Shown: positions 1 to 8,801, counted from the stretch's first letter. The stretch: 64,000 nt of DNA from Pyxidicoccus caerfyrddinensis (GCF_010894405.1 NZ_JAAIYA010000006.1:62001-126000); one strand, 5' to 3'. Translations and numbers: made by a program. The notes: generated by a model from the letters alone, not told the origin.

Positions 1-558
1 CAGAGCGGCGCGGACGTCTACACGTACATCCACTCGAAGGTGATGGTGGTGGATGACCGGTTCCTCACGCTGGGCTCGGCCAACACCACCAACCGCAGCC
101 TGGGGCTGGACTCGGAGCTGAACCTGAGCTGGGAGGCGGAGGAGGACGGCGACGCGGTGTCGCGCGCCATCCGCCGCATCCGCGTGTCGCTGATGGCGGA
201 GCACGCGGGCCTGGAGGGCGTGGAGTCCGTGCGCGTGCTGGCTCGCGCCGACGGCGACCTCGTGGACTGGCTGGACGGCATGGCGGCCGCGGGCCTGTAC
301 CGGCTCCGCCCGCACCCGATGCAGACGGTGTTCGACCAGAGCCCGCTGCTCAAGTCGCTGGAGCCGGAGGAGCTCATCATCGACCCGGAGGAGTCCGTGC
401 TGGACGAGTCCCTCTTCGAGGCGCTCCACCGCGCGGAGGACGGACTCTTCGCCTCCGGTATCCGCCTGCTGTCCCGCTGGCTGGTGGGCACGGGCACCGA
501 GCGGCCGCACCGCGCCATCTGCCCGACCAACTCGGAGGATGGTCGCTCCAGCGGCTGA
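1..558 (+). CDS. Phospholipase D-like protein, C-terminal part
   Basis: The reading frame is open from the first base, so the gene starts upstream of the window. It begins just before the second HKD motif of the phospholipase D superfamily: HSKVMVVDD (H-x-K-x4-D) followed by GSAN and, later, the acidic pair in LDSELN. Family members hydrolyse or transfer phosphodiester head groups (phospholipases, cardiolipin synthases). After the motif come about 150 residues that end in a helical, acidic tail without recognisable motifs. The N-terminal HKD half cannot be seen, so the substrate and a cardiolipin synthase role stay open. The family call is firm from the motif; the exact product is inference. 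Confidence 0.85.
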   Translation, partial: QSGADVYTYIHSKVMVVDDRFLTLGSANTTNRSLGLDSELNLSWEAEEDGDAVSRAIRRIRVSLMAEHAGLEGVESVRVLARADGDLVDWLDGMAAAGLYRLRPHPMQTVFDQSPLLKSLEPEELIIDPEESVLDESLFEALHRAEDGLFASGIRLLSRWLVGTGTERPHRAICPTNSEDGRSSG

Positions 559-935
559 GCCGGCTGTCCGTGAGTCCCGGGTGAAGCTCCGGGGACGAGG
601 CGGATGCGAGCGCCCGTCCGCCCGGATGCCCTGGGGCGGGCCCGGAAGCGCGGGCTCGTGCGCCGGGTTGTTCGAGCCTCGTGGGTCGCCAACTTGTCGG
701 GAGAGCCCTCTCGAGGCGTCCGACGTGGTGGACAACGCGCGCCGGGACCGCCAGGGCGCGCCCACCGTCTATGACGGCGAGGCGGCGGCCTCTAGCAGGT
801 CGCTCCCGGCACGTGTCACCCGTCAGGTCTCCGGACACGGCGGGTGTGCGTGTGCCCACGCACCGCAGTGTCACCCACACGTTGCGCGGGTCGGTTGCTT
901 CGTCCGACGGCGCGGCCGGGTAGAGTCGGGGGACG
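559..935. other. Intergenic region, no gene seen
   Basis: These 377 bases lie between the phospholipase D-like gene and the barrel-like gene at 936. Frames open here lack a ribosome binding site and any recognisable protein motif. A GT/CA-rich stretch around 840-885 contains short complementary pieces, but no convincing terminator or operator. A run of G residues at about 928-933 can serve as the ribosome binding site of the next gene. Confidence 0.5.
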
Positions 936-2348
936 ATGACTGGCGCCCCCTTCTTCGTCCTTCTCGCCCTCGTTTCCACCCAGCAACCCGAGGCTGGTTC
1001 CACCATCGAGGAGGTCCCCAACGAGGAGGCCCCCTCTTCCGGAGGCGGGGCTTCGTCCGTCACCACGGCACGGCTGGACGAGCCCGCTCCGCCGGGCGCG
1101 CGCACCGGTGGCGAGGGCTTCGGCTTCAGCGCCCAGCTGGAAGCGGGCGCGCTGAGCTTTCCCTCGGGCACGCCAGGGGGCGGGCAGGACCTGTTCGCGC
1201 GGGTGTACCCGGCGCTGGGGCTGACGAAGGGGGAGACCTTCGTGCTGCGGCTGGGTGCCAACCTGCGCCTGCGGGTGGTGGACGCGGAGCCGAAGCAGCA
1301 GGAGCTGGACTACGGCGGGTACCTGCGCCGCGAGGACTGGGATGAGCTGAGCGACGCCGGGCAGGTGGTGCGCATGCTGCGCATCGGCCAGGAGGGCCGG
1401 CCGTTCTTCCTGCGCGTGGAGCCCTTCGTCGACGAGACGCTGGGGCGCGGCTACCTGGTGAATCGCTACAGCAACGTGCTGTCGCCGGACTACCACCCGG
1501 CGGGTGGCACGGTGACCTTCGTCAAGGGCGCGGTGCGCGCGGAGGTGCTGGCCAGCGACGTGCTCGCCGCGCGCATCTTCGCGGCCGAGGCGCTGCTGGA
1601 CATCGGCCGCATGGCCAGCGAGGACGCGAAGCGGTTCGACCGCTACCTGCTGCGCCTGTCCGCCGCGCACGAGGCGGGTCGCGCGGGCGGGACGTCGCCG
1701 ACGATGACGCTGGCGTCGGTGGGCGGCGACGTGGCGCTCTACAAGGGCGAGCGCCTGCGCACGTGGGCGCTGCTCGGTGGCGGCGCGCGCTTCTCGGAAG
1801 GGCACACGCCGGACTTCGGCGGGCTGCTCGGCCTGGCGATGGAAGGGCAGACGTCGAGCGGCACGCAGCTCAGCGTCACCCTGCAGGGGCGGAAGCAGGG
1901 TGGCACCTTCCGCTTCGGCATGTTCGGGCCGGACTACGAGCTGGGGCGCTTCTCCGGCGTGGGCCTGTCGGAAGTGCCCCTGGCGGAGGAGGTGCTGCCC
2001 TCGGGCTTCTCCGGCTACCTGGAGCTGAGCGTGGCGCAGGGCGGCCCGGACCGGTTGATGCTGCTCGGCAGCCTGGCGGCGCAGTACTTCGGCTTCGGCC
2101 GCACGGACGCGGACGTGTCCGCGGGCTTCGAGCTGCCGGGCGCCCGGACGCGTGTCCTGGCGCACGCGGTGCTGACGGCGGTGGGGGACCGGCCCCGTTA
2201 CTCGTTGGGCCTGGAGGTGCGCCAGCGTGTCCTCAACCACTTCTATGCCTGGGGCTCCGGCGGGACGGTGCACTTCCCGCAGCCGGACGGCACGCTCGTG
2301 CGAGGCGTCACCGCGGGCCTTGGCGTGGGCGTGGACTTCCAGCGCTGA
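936..2348 (+). CDS. Secreted outer-membrane barrel-like protein (orphan paralogue of 14939-16321)
   Basis: This 470-residue protein has a short hydrophobic N-terminus (FFVLLALVS) that fits a signal peptide, then a Ser/Pro/Glu-rich linker, then about 380 residues of alternating polar and hydrophobic segments rich in Gly and aromatics, as in outer-membrane beta barrels. It shares many blocks with the protein at 14939-16321: RREDWD-x-LSD-x-GQ, RYSN-x3-PDYHPAGG, ASDVL-x-AR, RAGG-x-SP-x2-TLA, GPDYEL versus GPEYEL, and a C-terminal A-x-G-x-GGT-x2-FP. That paralogue is coupled to a toxin gene, but here the next gene is an unrelated small secreted protein. No database family is recognised; the barrel fold is inference from composition. 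Confidence 0.7.
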   Translation: MTGAPFFVLLALVSTQQPEAGSTIEEVPNEEAPSSGGGASSVTTARLDEPAPPGARTGGEGFGFSAQLEAGALSFPSGTPGGGQDLFARVYPALGLTKGETFVLRLGANLRLRVVDAEPKQQELDYGGYLRREDWDELSDAGQVVRMLRIGQEGRPFFLRVEPFVDETLGRGYLVNRYSNVLSPDYHPAGGTVTFVKGAVRAEVLASDVLAARIFAAEALLDIGRMASEDAKRFDRYLLRLSAAHEAGRAGGTSPTMTLASVGGDVALYKGERLRTWALLGGGARFSEGHTPDFGGLLGLAMEGQTSSGTQLSVTLQGRKQGGTFRFGMFGPDYELGRFSGVGLSEVPLAEEVLPSGFSGYLELSVAQGGPDRLMLLGSLAAQYFGFGRTDADVSAGFELPGARTRVLAHAVLTAVGDRPRYSLGLEVRQRVLNHFYAWGSGGTVHFPQPDGTLVRGVTAGLGVGVDFQR

Positions 2349-2378
2349 GGCGCTGCGCCTTCACCGCGGAGGTCGGTG

Positions 2379-3047
2379 GTGAGGGCCTTCGCGGCGTGGC
2401 GCCTGGGCGCGTTGCTCGTGGCCGTGTCGGGCCCGGCGTGGGGTGAGCCCGAGGAGCACCCGCGCGAGGACTACCTGCGCACGCTGGAGCGCTTCGAGCA
2501 GGGCTGGGGCTTCTCGCTGGAGCGCGTCTTCGACTCCGGGCTCGTCGCGGCCCGTGCCCTCCGGGAAGGTCCGCCCGCGCCGCTGCCGGGCTTCCTCGTC
2601 AACGACGAGGATGCGCTCGACTTCCGGCCGGACCCCCGCTTCTTCCTCGACCTGGCGAAGCGGCGGGGCACCGAGGTCGACCAGGAGTTCTTCTCGCTGC
2701 TGGGCCGCACCTACGCCCATGACGGCGTGTCGCGGCTGTACCACGCGCCCGGCGGCTGCGACGCCTTCGACCACCCGGAGCTGGAGCCCCTCTACCGGAA
2801 CTGGACGCGCTTCTGGGCCACGCACCCGCGCGCGTACACGGAGGCGGTGGACCGCGAGGTGGCGGCGCTGGAGGACCTGGTCGCCCGGAGCACCTGCGCC
2901 TGCGGCGACCGCGAGTCCGTGGAGGCCGGGCTGGAGCGCTTCCTGAAATCATTCCCGCGCTCGCCCGTAGCCCCCGATGTCCGCGCCCGCCTGGAGCAGG
3001 TGCGCGCGGGGACCAGCGACTTCCGCTTCCGCTGCCAGCCGGGCTGA
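2379..3047 (+). CDS. Secreted protein of unknown function
   Basis: About 222 residues. Two in-frame GTG codons sit at 2376 and 2379; the second is better spaced from the GGAGG at 2368-2372 and is chosen here. The N-terminus has a basic start, a hydrophobic core (LGALLVAVSG) and an A-W-G cleavage-like site, so export is likely. The mature part is acidic with aromatic residues and four cysteines (one near the middle, a C-A-C pair, one near the end) that could form disulfides. No family is recognised. It follows the barrel gene by 30 bases on the same strand, so the two may be co-transcribed. Confidence 0.6.
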   Translation: MRAFAAWRLGALLVAVSGPAWGEPEEHPREDYLRTLERFEQGWGFSLERVFDSGLVAARALREGPPAPLPGFLVNDEDALDFRPDPRFFLDLAKRRGTEVDQEFFSLLGRTYAHDGVSRLYHAPGGCDAFDHPELEPLYRNWTRFWATHPRAYTEAVDREVAALEDLVARSTCACGDRESVEAGLERFLKSFPRSPVAPDVRARLEQVRAGTSDFRFRCQPG

Positions 3048-3111
3048 AGCCGCTGCTTTGCGGGTGAGCACGTGCCTCCCCGCCTCGCGCGACACCCCCA
3101 CAGAAGTCGAC

Positions 3112-3140
3112 TTGACTACGACTGTAGTCACGCGTACCTT
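3112..3140 (+). promoter_or_regulatory. Sigma-70-like promoter of the blaI-type gene
   Basis: TTGACT at 3112-3117 and TACCTT at 3135-3140 are separated by exactly 17 bases and lie 37 bases upstream of the start codon at 3177. The first dyad operator covers the end of the -35 element and most of the spacer, which fits repression by the downstream BlaI-type protein. Seen in sequence; start site not tested. Confidence 0.6.
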
Positions 3141-3166
3141 GCTTCGTGACTACAGTTGTCGTCACG
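3113..3166. promoter_or_regulatory. Two BlaI/MecI-type operators in tandem
   Basis: Operator 1 at 3113-3130 is a perfect dyad (TGACTAC, four bases, GTAGTCA). Operator 2 at 3145-3166 is a dyad with one mismatch per arm, centred on ACTACAGTTGTCGT. The two also form a larger inverted repeat: ACTGTAGTCACG in the first is the reverse complement of CGTGACTACAGT in the second. ACTACA/TGTAGT is the core known from BlaI/MecI operators. One site covers the promoter spacer and the other the presumed transcript start. Confidence 0.7.
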
Positions 3167-3176
3167 GGAAGGTCGC

Positions 3177-3560
3177 ATGAAGAAGCCGGTGGGAGACCAG
3201 GAGCTGACGGTGCTGCGGTACGTGGCGGAGCACGGCCCGGCCACCGTGGGCGAGGTGGCCGAGCGCTTCGGCGAGCCGCAGGGGCTGGCGCGCTCCACCA
3301 TCCTCACGGTGATGGAGCGGCTGCGGCTGAAGGGGTACCTGACGCGGCACAAGGTGGAGGGCGTGTTCCAGTACGCCTCGCCGGTGCCGGCGACGGAGCT
3401 GCTGCGGGACGTGGTGGGGGACTTCGTGCAGCGGCAGCTGTCCGGCTCCCTGTCGCCGTTCGCCGCCTACCTGTCCGAGGCCGATGACGTCACCGACGAG
3501 GAGCTGGCGCAGCTCCAGGACGTGGTGGCGCGGCTGCGCTCGAAGAAGCGGAAGGAGTAG
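3177..3560 (+). CDS. BlaI/MecI/CopY-family transcriptional repressor
   Basis: 127 residues, the normal length for the family. The N-terminal two-thirds is a winged helix: ELTVLRYV, ATVGEVAERF, then the recognition region with ARSTILTVMERLRLKGYL, then the wing VEGVFQYAS. The C-terminal third is the helical dimer domain, ending in a basic KKRKE tail. The start at 3177 follows GGAAGG at 3168-3173; an upstream GTG would run into the operator. The M56 peptidase gene begins 4 bases after the stop, the classic blaI-blaR1 order. It probably represses its own promoter through the two operators upstream and is inactivated by the peptidase. Which signal releases it is not visible here. Confidence 0.9.
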   Translation: MKKPVGDQELTVLRYVAEHGPATVGEVAERFGEPQGLARSTILTVMERLRLKGYLTRHKVEGVFQYASPVPATELLRDVVGDFVQRQLSGSLSPFAAYLSEADDVTDEELAQLQDVVARLRSKKRKE

Positions 3561-3564
3561 CCAC

Positions 3565-5742
3565 ATGGATACGGGCTGGCTGTCTCACGTCGGGGAGTGG
3601 GCGTCCGCGTGGCCCGCGGGGCTGTGGCGGGCCTCGTGGCAGGGCGCGCTGTGTGCCGCGCTGGTGTGGGCGCTGACGAGGTCCTGGTCGAAGATGCCGG
3701 CCTCGCTGCGCGCCGGGCTGTGGTGGCTGGTGGCGTTGAAGTTCGTGGTGTCGCTGGGCTGGCTGCGGCCCGTGCCGCTGCCGGTGCTGCCCGCGTCGCT
3801 CGCCACGCTGGTGCCGGGTGTGGAGGCGATGCCGTCCCCGGTGCGCGCGGAGGGTGCGCTGCCCGCGTTGGCGAGTGGAGTGGTGACGGCCGGGCGCGAA
3901 GAGGCGGCTGGCGCGGTGACGGGGGGGCAGGGCGCGCGGGGAGCTGTCCCTGTCGTGAGCTCCGCGCCGCGAGCCGCGAGCCCGTCGTCGCGTCCGGCGG
4001 GTCTGCCCGTCGTCAGCATCGTGACGGACGAGCGCATGGAGTCGCCGGGCAACACCGTCTCCGTTCCCGCCGCGCGCTCCTTCAGCAACAGCATGCAGTC
4101 GGTGCCCTGGAGCCGGGTGCTGGCGTGGGTGCTCCTGGCGGCGTGGGTGGCGGGCGTGGTGTGGCAGCTCCGGAGCCACGTGAGGGGCTGGGCCAGCATG
4201 CGGCGTCTTCGCCGGAGCGCCCGCCCGCTGGTGCACCCGGTGCTGGAGTCGGAGGTGCGCGAGCTCTCCGCCACCGCGAAGCTGTGGCGGACGCCGAGGC
4301 TGCTGGTGTCGGAGTCGGTGGTGAGCCCGTTGGCCACGGGGCTGTTGGACCCGGTGGTGGTGCTGCCGGCGAAGGCGGTGCGGCGGCTGCCGGTGGAGGC
4401 GCTGCGCATGGCGCTCGCGCACGAGCTGGCGCACCTGCGGCGGGGAGACCTGTGGCTCGGCTGGGTGCCGGCGCTCGCGGAGGCGCTCCTCTTCTTCCAT
4501 CCCCTCGCGCGCCGTGCCGCGCGGGAGTACTCGCTGGCGCGGGAGGAGGCGTGTGACGCCGAGGCCCTCCGGCTCACCGGCGCGGAGCCCGCCGACTACG
4601 GCGAGCTGCTGATTGCCTTCGGTGTCGCCCGAGGCGCCGGTACCGCCGCCGCCATGGGCGCGTCGGCCCACATTCACGCATTGCACAGGAGGTTGAGCAT
4701 GTTGGAGCACGTCGATGCAGTCCCCGCCCGTTCCCGGCGCCTGTTGAAGGTGGCGCTCTCCGCCCTCGGCCTCGCGGCCCTGGTGCCCTTCCAGGTCGTC
4801 GCGCAGGAGCCCGCCGCGAAGGCCGGGACGCCCGCGGGTGCAGCGCAGGCGAAGCCCGCCGCTCCGGCCTCCGCCGCGTCGGAGTCCAACGCCTCGTCAA
4901 AGGGAGCCAAGGTGCCCGTGCCCCCGGCGCCTCCCGCACCTCGCGTGGCCGGCGTGCCCCCTGCGCCGCCCGCACCTCGCGTGGCCGGCGTGCCTCCGGT
5001 TCCGCCCGTCCCGCGCGTGGCCGCGGTGGCCCCCGTGCCTCCCGTCCCGCCCGCGCCTCCTCGGGGCCGCGATGATGACGACGACGACAGCAGCTACGTG
5101 CTGCTGGCGGACAACATGGCGATGATGAACGGCAGCTCCGTGGACCTGAACCTCGCCGGCATGTTCAAGCAGCCGGGCAAGGAGCTGCTCTACGTGCGCC
5201 GCAAGGGCGAGGCGTTCATCATCCGCGACCCGGCCACGCTGAAGGCCGTGCGCACGGCGCTCGAGCCCACGCGCGAGCTGGGCAAGGCCCAGGGAGACCT
5301 GGGTGGGAAGCAGGGCGAGCTGGGCGGGAAGCAGGGCGAGCTCGGGCAGAAGCAGGGTGAGCTGGGAATGAAGCAGGGCGAGCTGGGCATCAAGCAGGCC
5401 GAGCTGGCGCACAAGCAGGCCGGGCTCAACCTGGAGGAGATGCGCCTGGAGCGCCTCCCCGAGGCCGAGCGCGACCGCCGCCAGGCGGAGCTGCGCAAGC
5501 AGGAGCAGGCGCTGGAGCAGGAGATGAAGGTCCTGGAGAAGCAGCAGGAGGCCCTCGGGGAGCAGCAGGAGGCGCTGGGCCGCGAGCAGGAGAAGCTTGG
5601 CGAGGAGCAGGAGGCGCTGGGCCGCGAGCAGGAGAAGCTCGGCGAGCAGCAGGAGGCGCAGTCGAACGAGGCCGAGAAGAAGGTGCGCGTCCTCATCGAC
5701 GAGGCGCTCCGCAAGGGGCTCGGGCAGCCGCTGCCCACCTGA
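3565..5742 (+). CDS. BlaR1-type M56 metallopeptidase with a heptad-repeat C-terminal domain
   Basis: 725 residues. Hydrophobic helices occur near 22-38, 50-66, 185-200 and 393-413. The gluzincin zinc site HELAH is at 286-290, with the second acidic site EEACD at 327-331. In BlaR1/MecR1 such a protease cleaves the partner repressor after a signal from an outer sensor domain. Here the usual penicillin-binding sensor is absent. Instead, residues about 450-500 are three PPAPPAPRVAG-like repeats, then a run of six Asp, a short globular segment, then K-Q-G-E-L-G heptads (about 576-618) and Q-E-A-L-G-x-E heptads (about 656-699) that should form a long helix. The start follows the repressor stop directly. 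Signal and partner of the heptad domain are unknown. Confidence 0.87.
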   Translation: MDTGWLSHVGEWASAWPAGLWRASWQGALCAALVWALTRSWSKMPASLRAGLWWLVALKFVVSLGWLRPVPLPVLPASLATLVPGVEAMPSPVRAEGALPALASGVVTAGREEAAGAVTGGQGARGAVPVVSSAPRAASPSSRPAGLPVVSIVTDERMESPGNTVSVPAARSFSNSMQSVPWSRVLAWVLLAAWVAGVVWQLRSHVRGWASMRRLRRSARPLVHPVLESEVRELSATAKLWRTPRLLVSESVVSPLATGLLDPVVVLPAKAVRRLPVEALRMALAHELAHLRRGDLWLGWVPALAEALLFFHPLARRAAREYSLAREEACDAEALRLTGAEPADYGELLIAFGVARGAGTAAAMGASAHIHALHRRLSMLEHVDAVPARSRRLLKVALSALGLAALVPFQVVAQEPAAKAGTPAGAAQAKPAAPASAASESNASSKGAKVPVPPAPPAPRVAGVPPAPPAPRVAGVPPVPPVPRVAAVAPVPPVPPAPPRGRDDDDDDSSYVLLADNMAMMNGSSVDLNLAGMFKQPGKELLYVRRKGEAFIIRDPATLKAVRTALEPTRELGKAQGDLGGKQGELGGKQGELGQKQGELGMKQGELGIKQAELAHKQAGLNLEEMRLERLPEAERDRRQAELRKQEQALEQEMKVLEKQQEALGEQQEALGREQEKLGEEQEALGREQEKLGEQQEAQSNEAEKKVRVLIDEALRKGLGQPLPT
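5281..5421 (+). repeat. 21-base tandem repeats coding K-Q-G-E-L-G-x heptads
   Basis: Six to seven imperfect copies of a 21-base unit (core AAGCAGGGCGAGCTGGG) lie inside the M56 peptidase gene and code for one heptad each. The unit is in frame, so copy-number changes would lengthen or shorten the predicted helix without a frameshift. A second, more diverged heptad series follows at about 5530-5660. Confidence 0.8.
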
Positions 5743-5823
5743 GGACGCTTCGCGGCGCGGGCCCGTGACGCCGGGGGCATCGCTCCTCTAACTTGAGGAG
5801 TTCCTCGCCCCCCGGAGGTCCCG

Positions 5824-7542
5824 ATGAGCCTCGCCGCCGTTCCCCAGGCCACTCCCAGCAGCACGCTCGACTCGGTGGTGCAGCGTGTGAAGGAGGGCTC
5901 GCGCGCCTGGGTGAAGCTGGGCCTGCGCGAGCGAATCGCGCTGCTGGAAACCCTGCGCCGCGCCTTCGCCACCGTCGCCGAGCCGAGCGTCCGCGCCGCC
6001 TGCGAGGCCAAGGGCATCGACCCGGACAGCCCGCTGGCCGGCGAGGAGTGGCTGGGCGGTCCGCTGGTGGTGCTGCGCAACATGCGCCTGCTGGTGGACG
6101 CGCTGAAGGACATCGAGAAGCACGGCGCGCCGTACATCCCCGCCTCCCACCTGCGCACGCTGGAAGACGGACGGCTGGCGGCGCGCATCTACCCGAAGGA
6201 CGCGCTGGACGGGATGCTCCTTCCGCGCAACGTGGGCGAGGTCTACTTCCTCCCCGGCGTCACCGCGTCCAACCTCCGCGAGCACCAGGCCTCGTTCTAC
6301 CGCAAGCCCCACGGCGGGAAGGTCTGCGCGGTGCTGGGCGGCGGCAACGTCAACTCGATTCCGCCCGCGGACTGCCTCTACAAGCTCTTCGTCGAGGGCA
6401 CCGCGTGCGTGCTCAAGATGAACCCCGTCAATGCCTACCTCGGGCCCTTCCTCGAGCAGGCCTTCGCCCCGCTGGCGAAGCACAACGTCTTCGCCGTCGT
6501 CTACGGCGGCACGGAGGAGGGCTCCGCGCTGGTGAACCACCCGGCGGTGGACGAGGTCCACGTCACCGGCAGCGACAGGACGCACGACGCGCTGGTGTGG
6601 GGCCCGCCCGGCCCCGAGTCGGAAGCGCGCCGCGCCCGCAACGCGCCGCTGATGACGAAGCCCTTCTCCAGCGAGCTGGGCAACATCTCCCCCGTGGTGG
6701 TGGTGCCCGGGCCGTACTCGGAAGGCGAGCTGCGCTACCAGACGGACAACATCGCCGGCATGGTGGCCAACAACGCGTCCTTCAACTGCAACTCCGCCAA
6801 GCTGCTGGTGCAGCCGAAGGAGTGGGCGCGCCGCTCGCAGGTCATGGACGGGGTGCAGGCCGGCCTGGGCAAGGCCGCCGTGCGCCGCGCGTACTACCCG
6901 GGCGCCGAGCAGCGCTGGAAGCAATTCACCGACGGCCGCGCGCGCCTGCGCCTGGTGGGCAACGCGAATTCGGGCGAGCTGCCCTACGCGCTGCTTCCGG
7001 ACGTGGACCCGTCCGAGGCGCAGGACCGCGTCTTCCGTCAGGAGCCCTGGTGCACGGTGCTGTCGGAGACGGGCCTGCCCGGCTCGGATGACCCGGTGGC
7101 CTTCCTGGACAGGGTGGTGCCCTTTCTCAACGAGAAGGTGTGGGGCACCCTCAACGCCACGCTCATCGTCCACCCGAAGTCGCTCAAGGACCCGGCCGTC
7201 CACGCCGCCGTGGAGCGCGCCATCCGCGAGCTGCGCTACGGCACGGTGGCGGTGAATACGTGGCCCGCCGCGGGCTACGCGCTCGTCTCGCTGCCGTGGG
7301 GCGGCCACCCGTCCTCGTCCGCGCAGGACATCCAGAGCGGCCTGGGGTGGGTGCACAACACGTTCATGCTCGAGGACATCGAGAAGGCCGTCATCCGCGC
7401 GCCGCTGACGAACCTGCCGGCGCCGCCGTGGGTGCCGGGGCACCGGGGCATGCGGGACCTGGCGCGCAAGCTGGTGGAGTTCGAGCTGGGGCCGTCCTGG
7501 CTGAAGGTGCCGGGCATCGCCACGGCGGCCCTGCGGCGGTAG
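5824..7542 (+). CDS. Aldehyde dehydrogenase family protein
   Basis: 572 residues, longer than the usual 480-500. The catalytic layout of NAD(P)-dependent aldehyde dehydrogenases is present: the general-base Glu284 in SSELGNISP and the nucleophile Cys322 in SFNCNSAK, spaced 38 residues apart. The Rossmann region contains the VTGSD element. The Cys motif (N-C-N instead of the common G-Q-x-C) and the long N-terminus mark a divergent branch, so the substrate cannot be named. The ATG at 5824 follows GGAGG with good spacing. It stands alone between the M56 peptidase and a TPR gene, all on the same strand, and should be cytoplasmic. Confidence 0.85.
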   Translation: MSLAAVPQATPSSTLDSVVQRVKEGSRAWVKLGLRERIALLETLRRAFATVAEPSVRAACEAKGIDPDSPLAGEEWLGGPLVVLRNMRLLVDALKDIEKHGAPYIPASHLRTLEDGRLAARIYPKDALDGMLLPRNVGEVYFLPGVTASNLREHQASFYRKPHGGKVCAVLGGGNVNSIPPADCLYKLFVEGTACVLKMNPVNAYLGPFLEQAFAPLAKHNVFAVVYGGTEEGSALVNHPAVDEVHVTGSDRTHDALVWGPPGPESEARRARNAPLMTKPFSSELGNISPVVVVPGPYSEGELRYQTDNIAGMVANNASFNCNSAKLLVQPKEWARRSQVMDGVQAGLGKAAVRRAYYPGAEQRWKQFTDGRARLRLVGNANSGELPYALLPDVDPSEAQDRVFRQEPWCTVLSETGLPGSDDPVAFLDRVVPFLNEKVWGTLNATLIVHPKSLKDPAVHAAVERAIRELRYGTVAVNTWPAAGYALVSLPWGGHPSSSAQDIQSGLGWVHNTFMLEDIEKAVIRAPLTNLPAPPWVPGHRGMRDLARKLVEFELGPSWLKVPGIATAALRR

Positions 7543-7631
7543 GCCCGGGGCGCAGGTGCCCCCTGGGGGCCCGGGCGGCCGGCCGGGCCTCGGACTGCGT
7601 GGACGCGGCGCCCCATGGTAAACCCGGGCGC

Positions 7632-8801
7632 ATGGCATCAATGCACGCACGGGAAGGCGGGCAGTTCCTTCAGCAGGGGCGCCCCGAGGAAGCGGTGAAG
7701 AGCTTCCAGAAGGGGCTCTCCCTCGACCCGGATGACGTGGACTGTCTTCTGGGGCTTGTCCGCACGCACCTGAGCACCGGCGCGGCGGGCGACGCGGAGG
7801 CCGCCACGCTGCGGCTCCTGAAGGTGAAGCCGGACCACGCGGAGGCGCAGGCCCACCTGGCCATGCTGCGCGCGCAGGCCGGTGACGCCGAGGCGCTGGA
7901 GGCCCTCAAGACGCTGGCCGCGGCCCCCACCGCCGGCTACTTCGAGCGCTTCAACCTGGGCGGGCTCCTGCTGGACCGCGGCGACCTGGCCGGGGCGCGC
8001 GCGGCCTACGAGTCCGCGCTGGACGTCGCGCCCGGCAGCGCGCACGTGCACTTCGAGCTGGGCCGCATCCACCTCCAGCAGGGCAGCGTGGACGGCGCGG
8101 CGGCGCACTTCCAGAAGGCCTCGGAGTTCGCCCCTGCCGAGCCCATGCCGCTGCTGATGCTGTCGCGCGCGCACGCCGCCCGCGGGGCCCTGGGGCTGGC
8201 CATTCAAGCGGGCACCCACGCGCTGGAGAGCGCCCAGGGGGGCATGCGTCGCTCGGTGCTGGAGGACCTCTTCCGGCTGTACCTGACGGCGGGCAACCCG
8301 GAGGCCGCGAAGCGCACGGTGATGGAGTTGCGGCAGCTGGTGCCCGCCAATCACAACTACGTCTATCTGCACGGGCTGGCGGTGATGAGCGCCGGGGTCT
8401 TCCGCGAGGCGCAGGGCCTCTTCGAGGAGGCGCTGCGCATGGCTCCTCGGAGCTGGCAGGCGCTGCAGGCGCTGGCCCAGGTGCACCTCGCGCTGATGGA
8501 GCGGGGGCTCGCCCGGAAGCGGCTGGAGGAGGCGGTGGCGCTGGTGCCCACGGAGCCCGGGCCCGCCAATGACCTGGCGCTGCTGCTCCTGCAGGACGAG
8601 GCGCACGAGCGCGTCCGGCCGGTGCTGGAGCCCGTGCTGGCCGCGCACCCCCAGGACGCGGTGACGCACCTCAACCTGGCGGTGTCCTGGTTCCCCACCG
8701 ACAAGGCGGCATGCGTCCGCCACGCGCGGCAGGCGCTCGCCCAGGGTGACGGCCCCGTGCGTGAGCAGGCGGAGCGGCTCTTGAAGCAGCTCGGCGGCTG
8801 A
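7632..8801 (+). CDS. Tetratricopeptide-repeat protein
   Basis: 389 residues, almost wholly made of TPR units. Clear examples are EEAVKSFQKGLSLDPDD, GDLAGARAAYESALDVAPGS, GSVDGAAAHFQKASEFAP and a later FREAQGLFEEALRMAPRS. There is no signal peptide or membrane segment, so it is probably a cytoplasmic scaffold. Two in-frame ATG codons (7632 and 7641) are possible; neither has a strong ribosome binding site. TPR proteins bind other proteins; the partner cannot be deduced from neighbours. Confidence 0.85.
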   Translation: MASMHAREGGQFLQQGRPEEAVKSFQKGLSLDPDDVDCLLGLVRTHLSTGAAGDAEAATLRLLKVKPDHAEAQAHLAMLRAQAGDAEALEALKTLAAAPTAGYFERFNLGGLLLDRGDLAGARAAYESALDVAPGSAHVHFELGRIHLQQGSVDGAAAHFQKASEFAPAEPMPLLMLSRAHAARGALGLAIQAGTHALESAQGGMRRSVLEDLFRLYLTAGNPEAAKRTVMELRQLVPANHNYVYLHGLAVMSAGVFREAQGLFEEALRMAPRSWQALQALAQVHLALMERGLARKRLEEAVALVPTEPGPANDLALLLLQDEAHERVRPVLEPVLAAHPQDAVTHLNLAVSWFPTDKAACVRHARQALAQGDGPVREQAERLLKQLGG

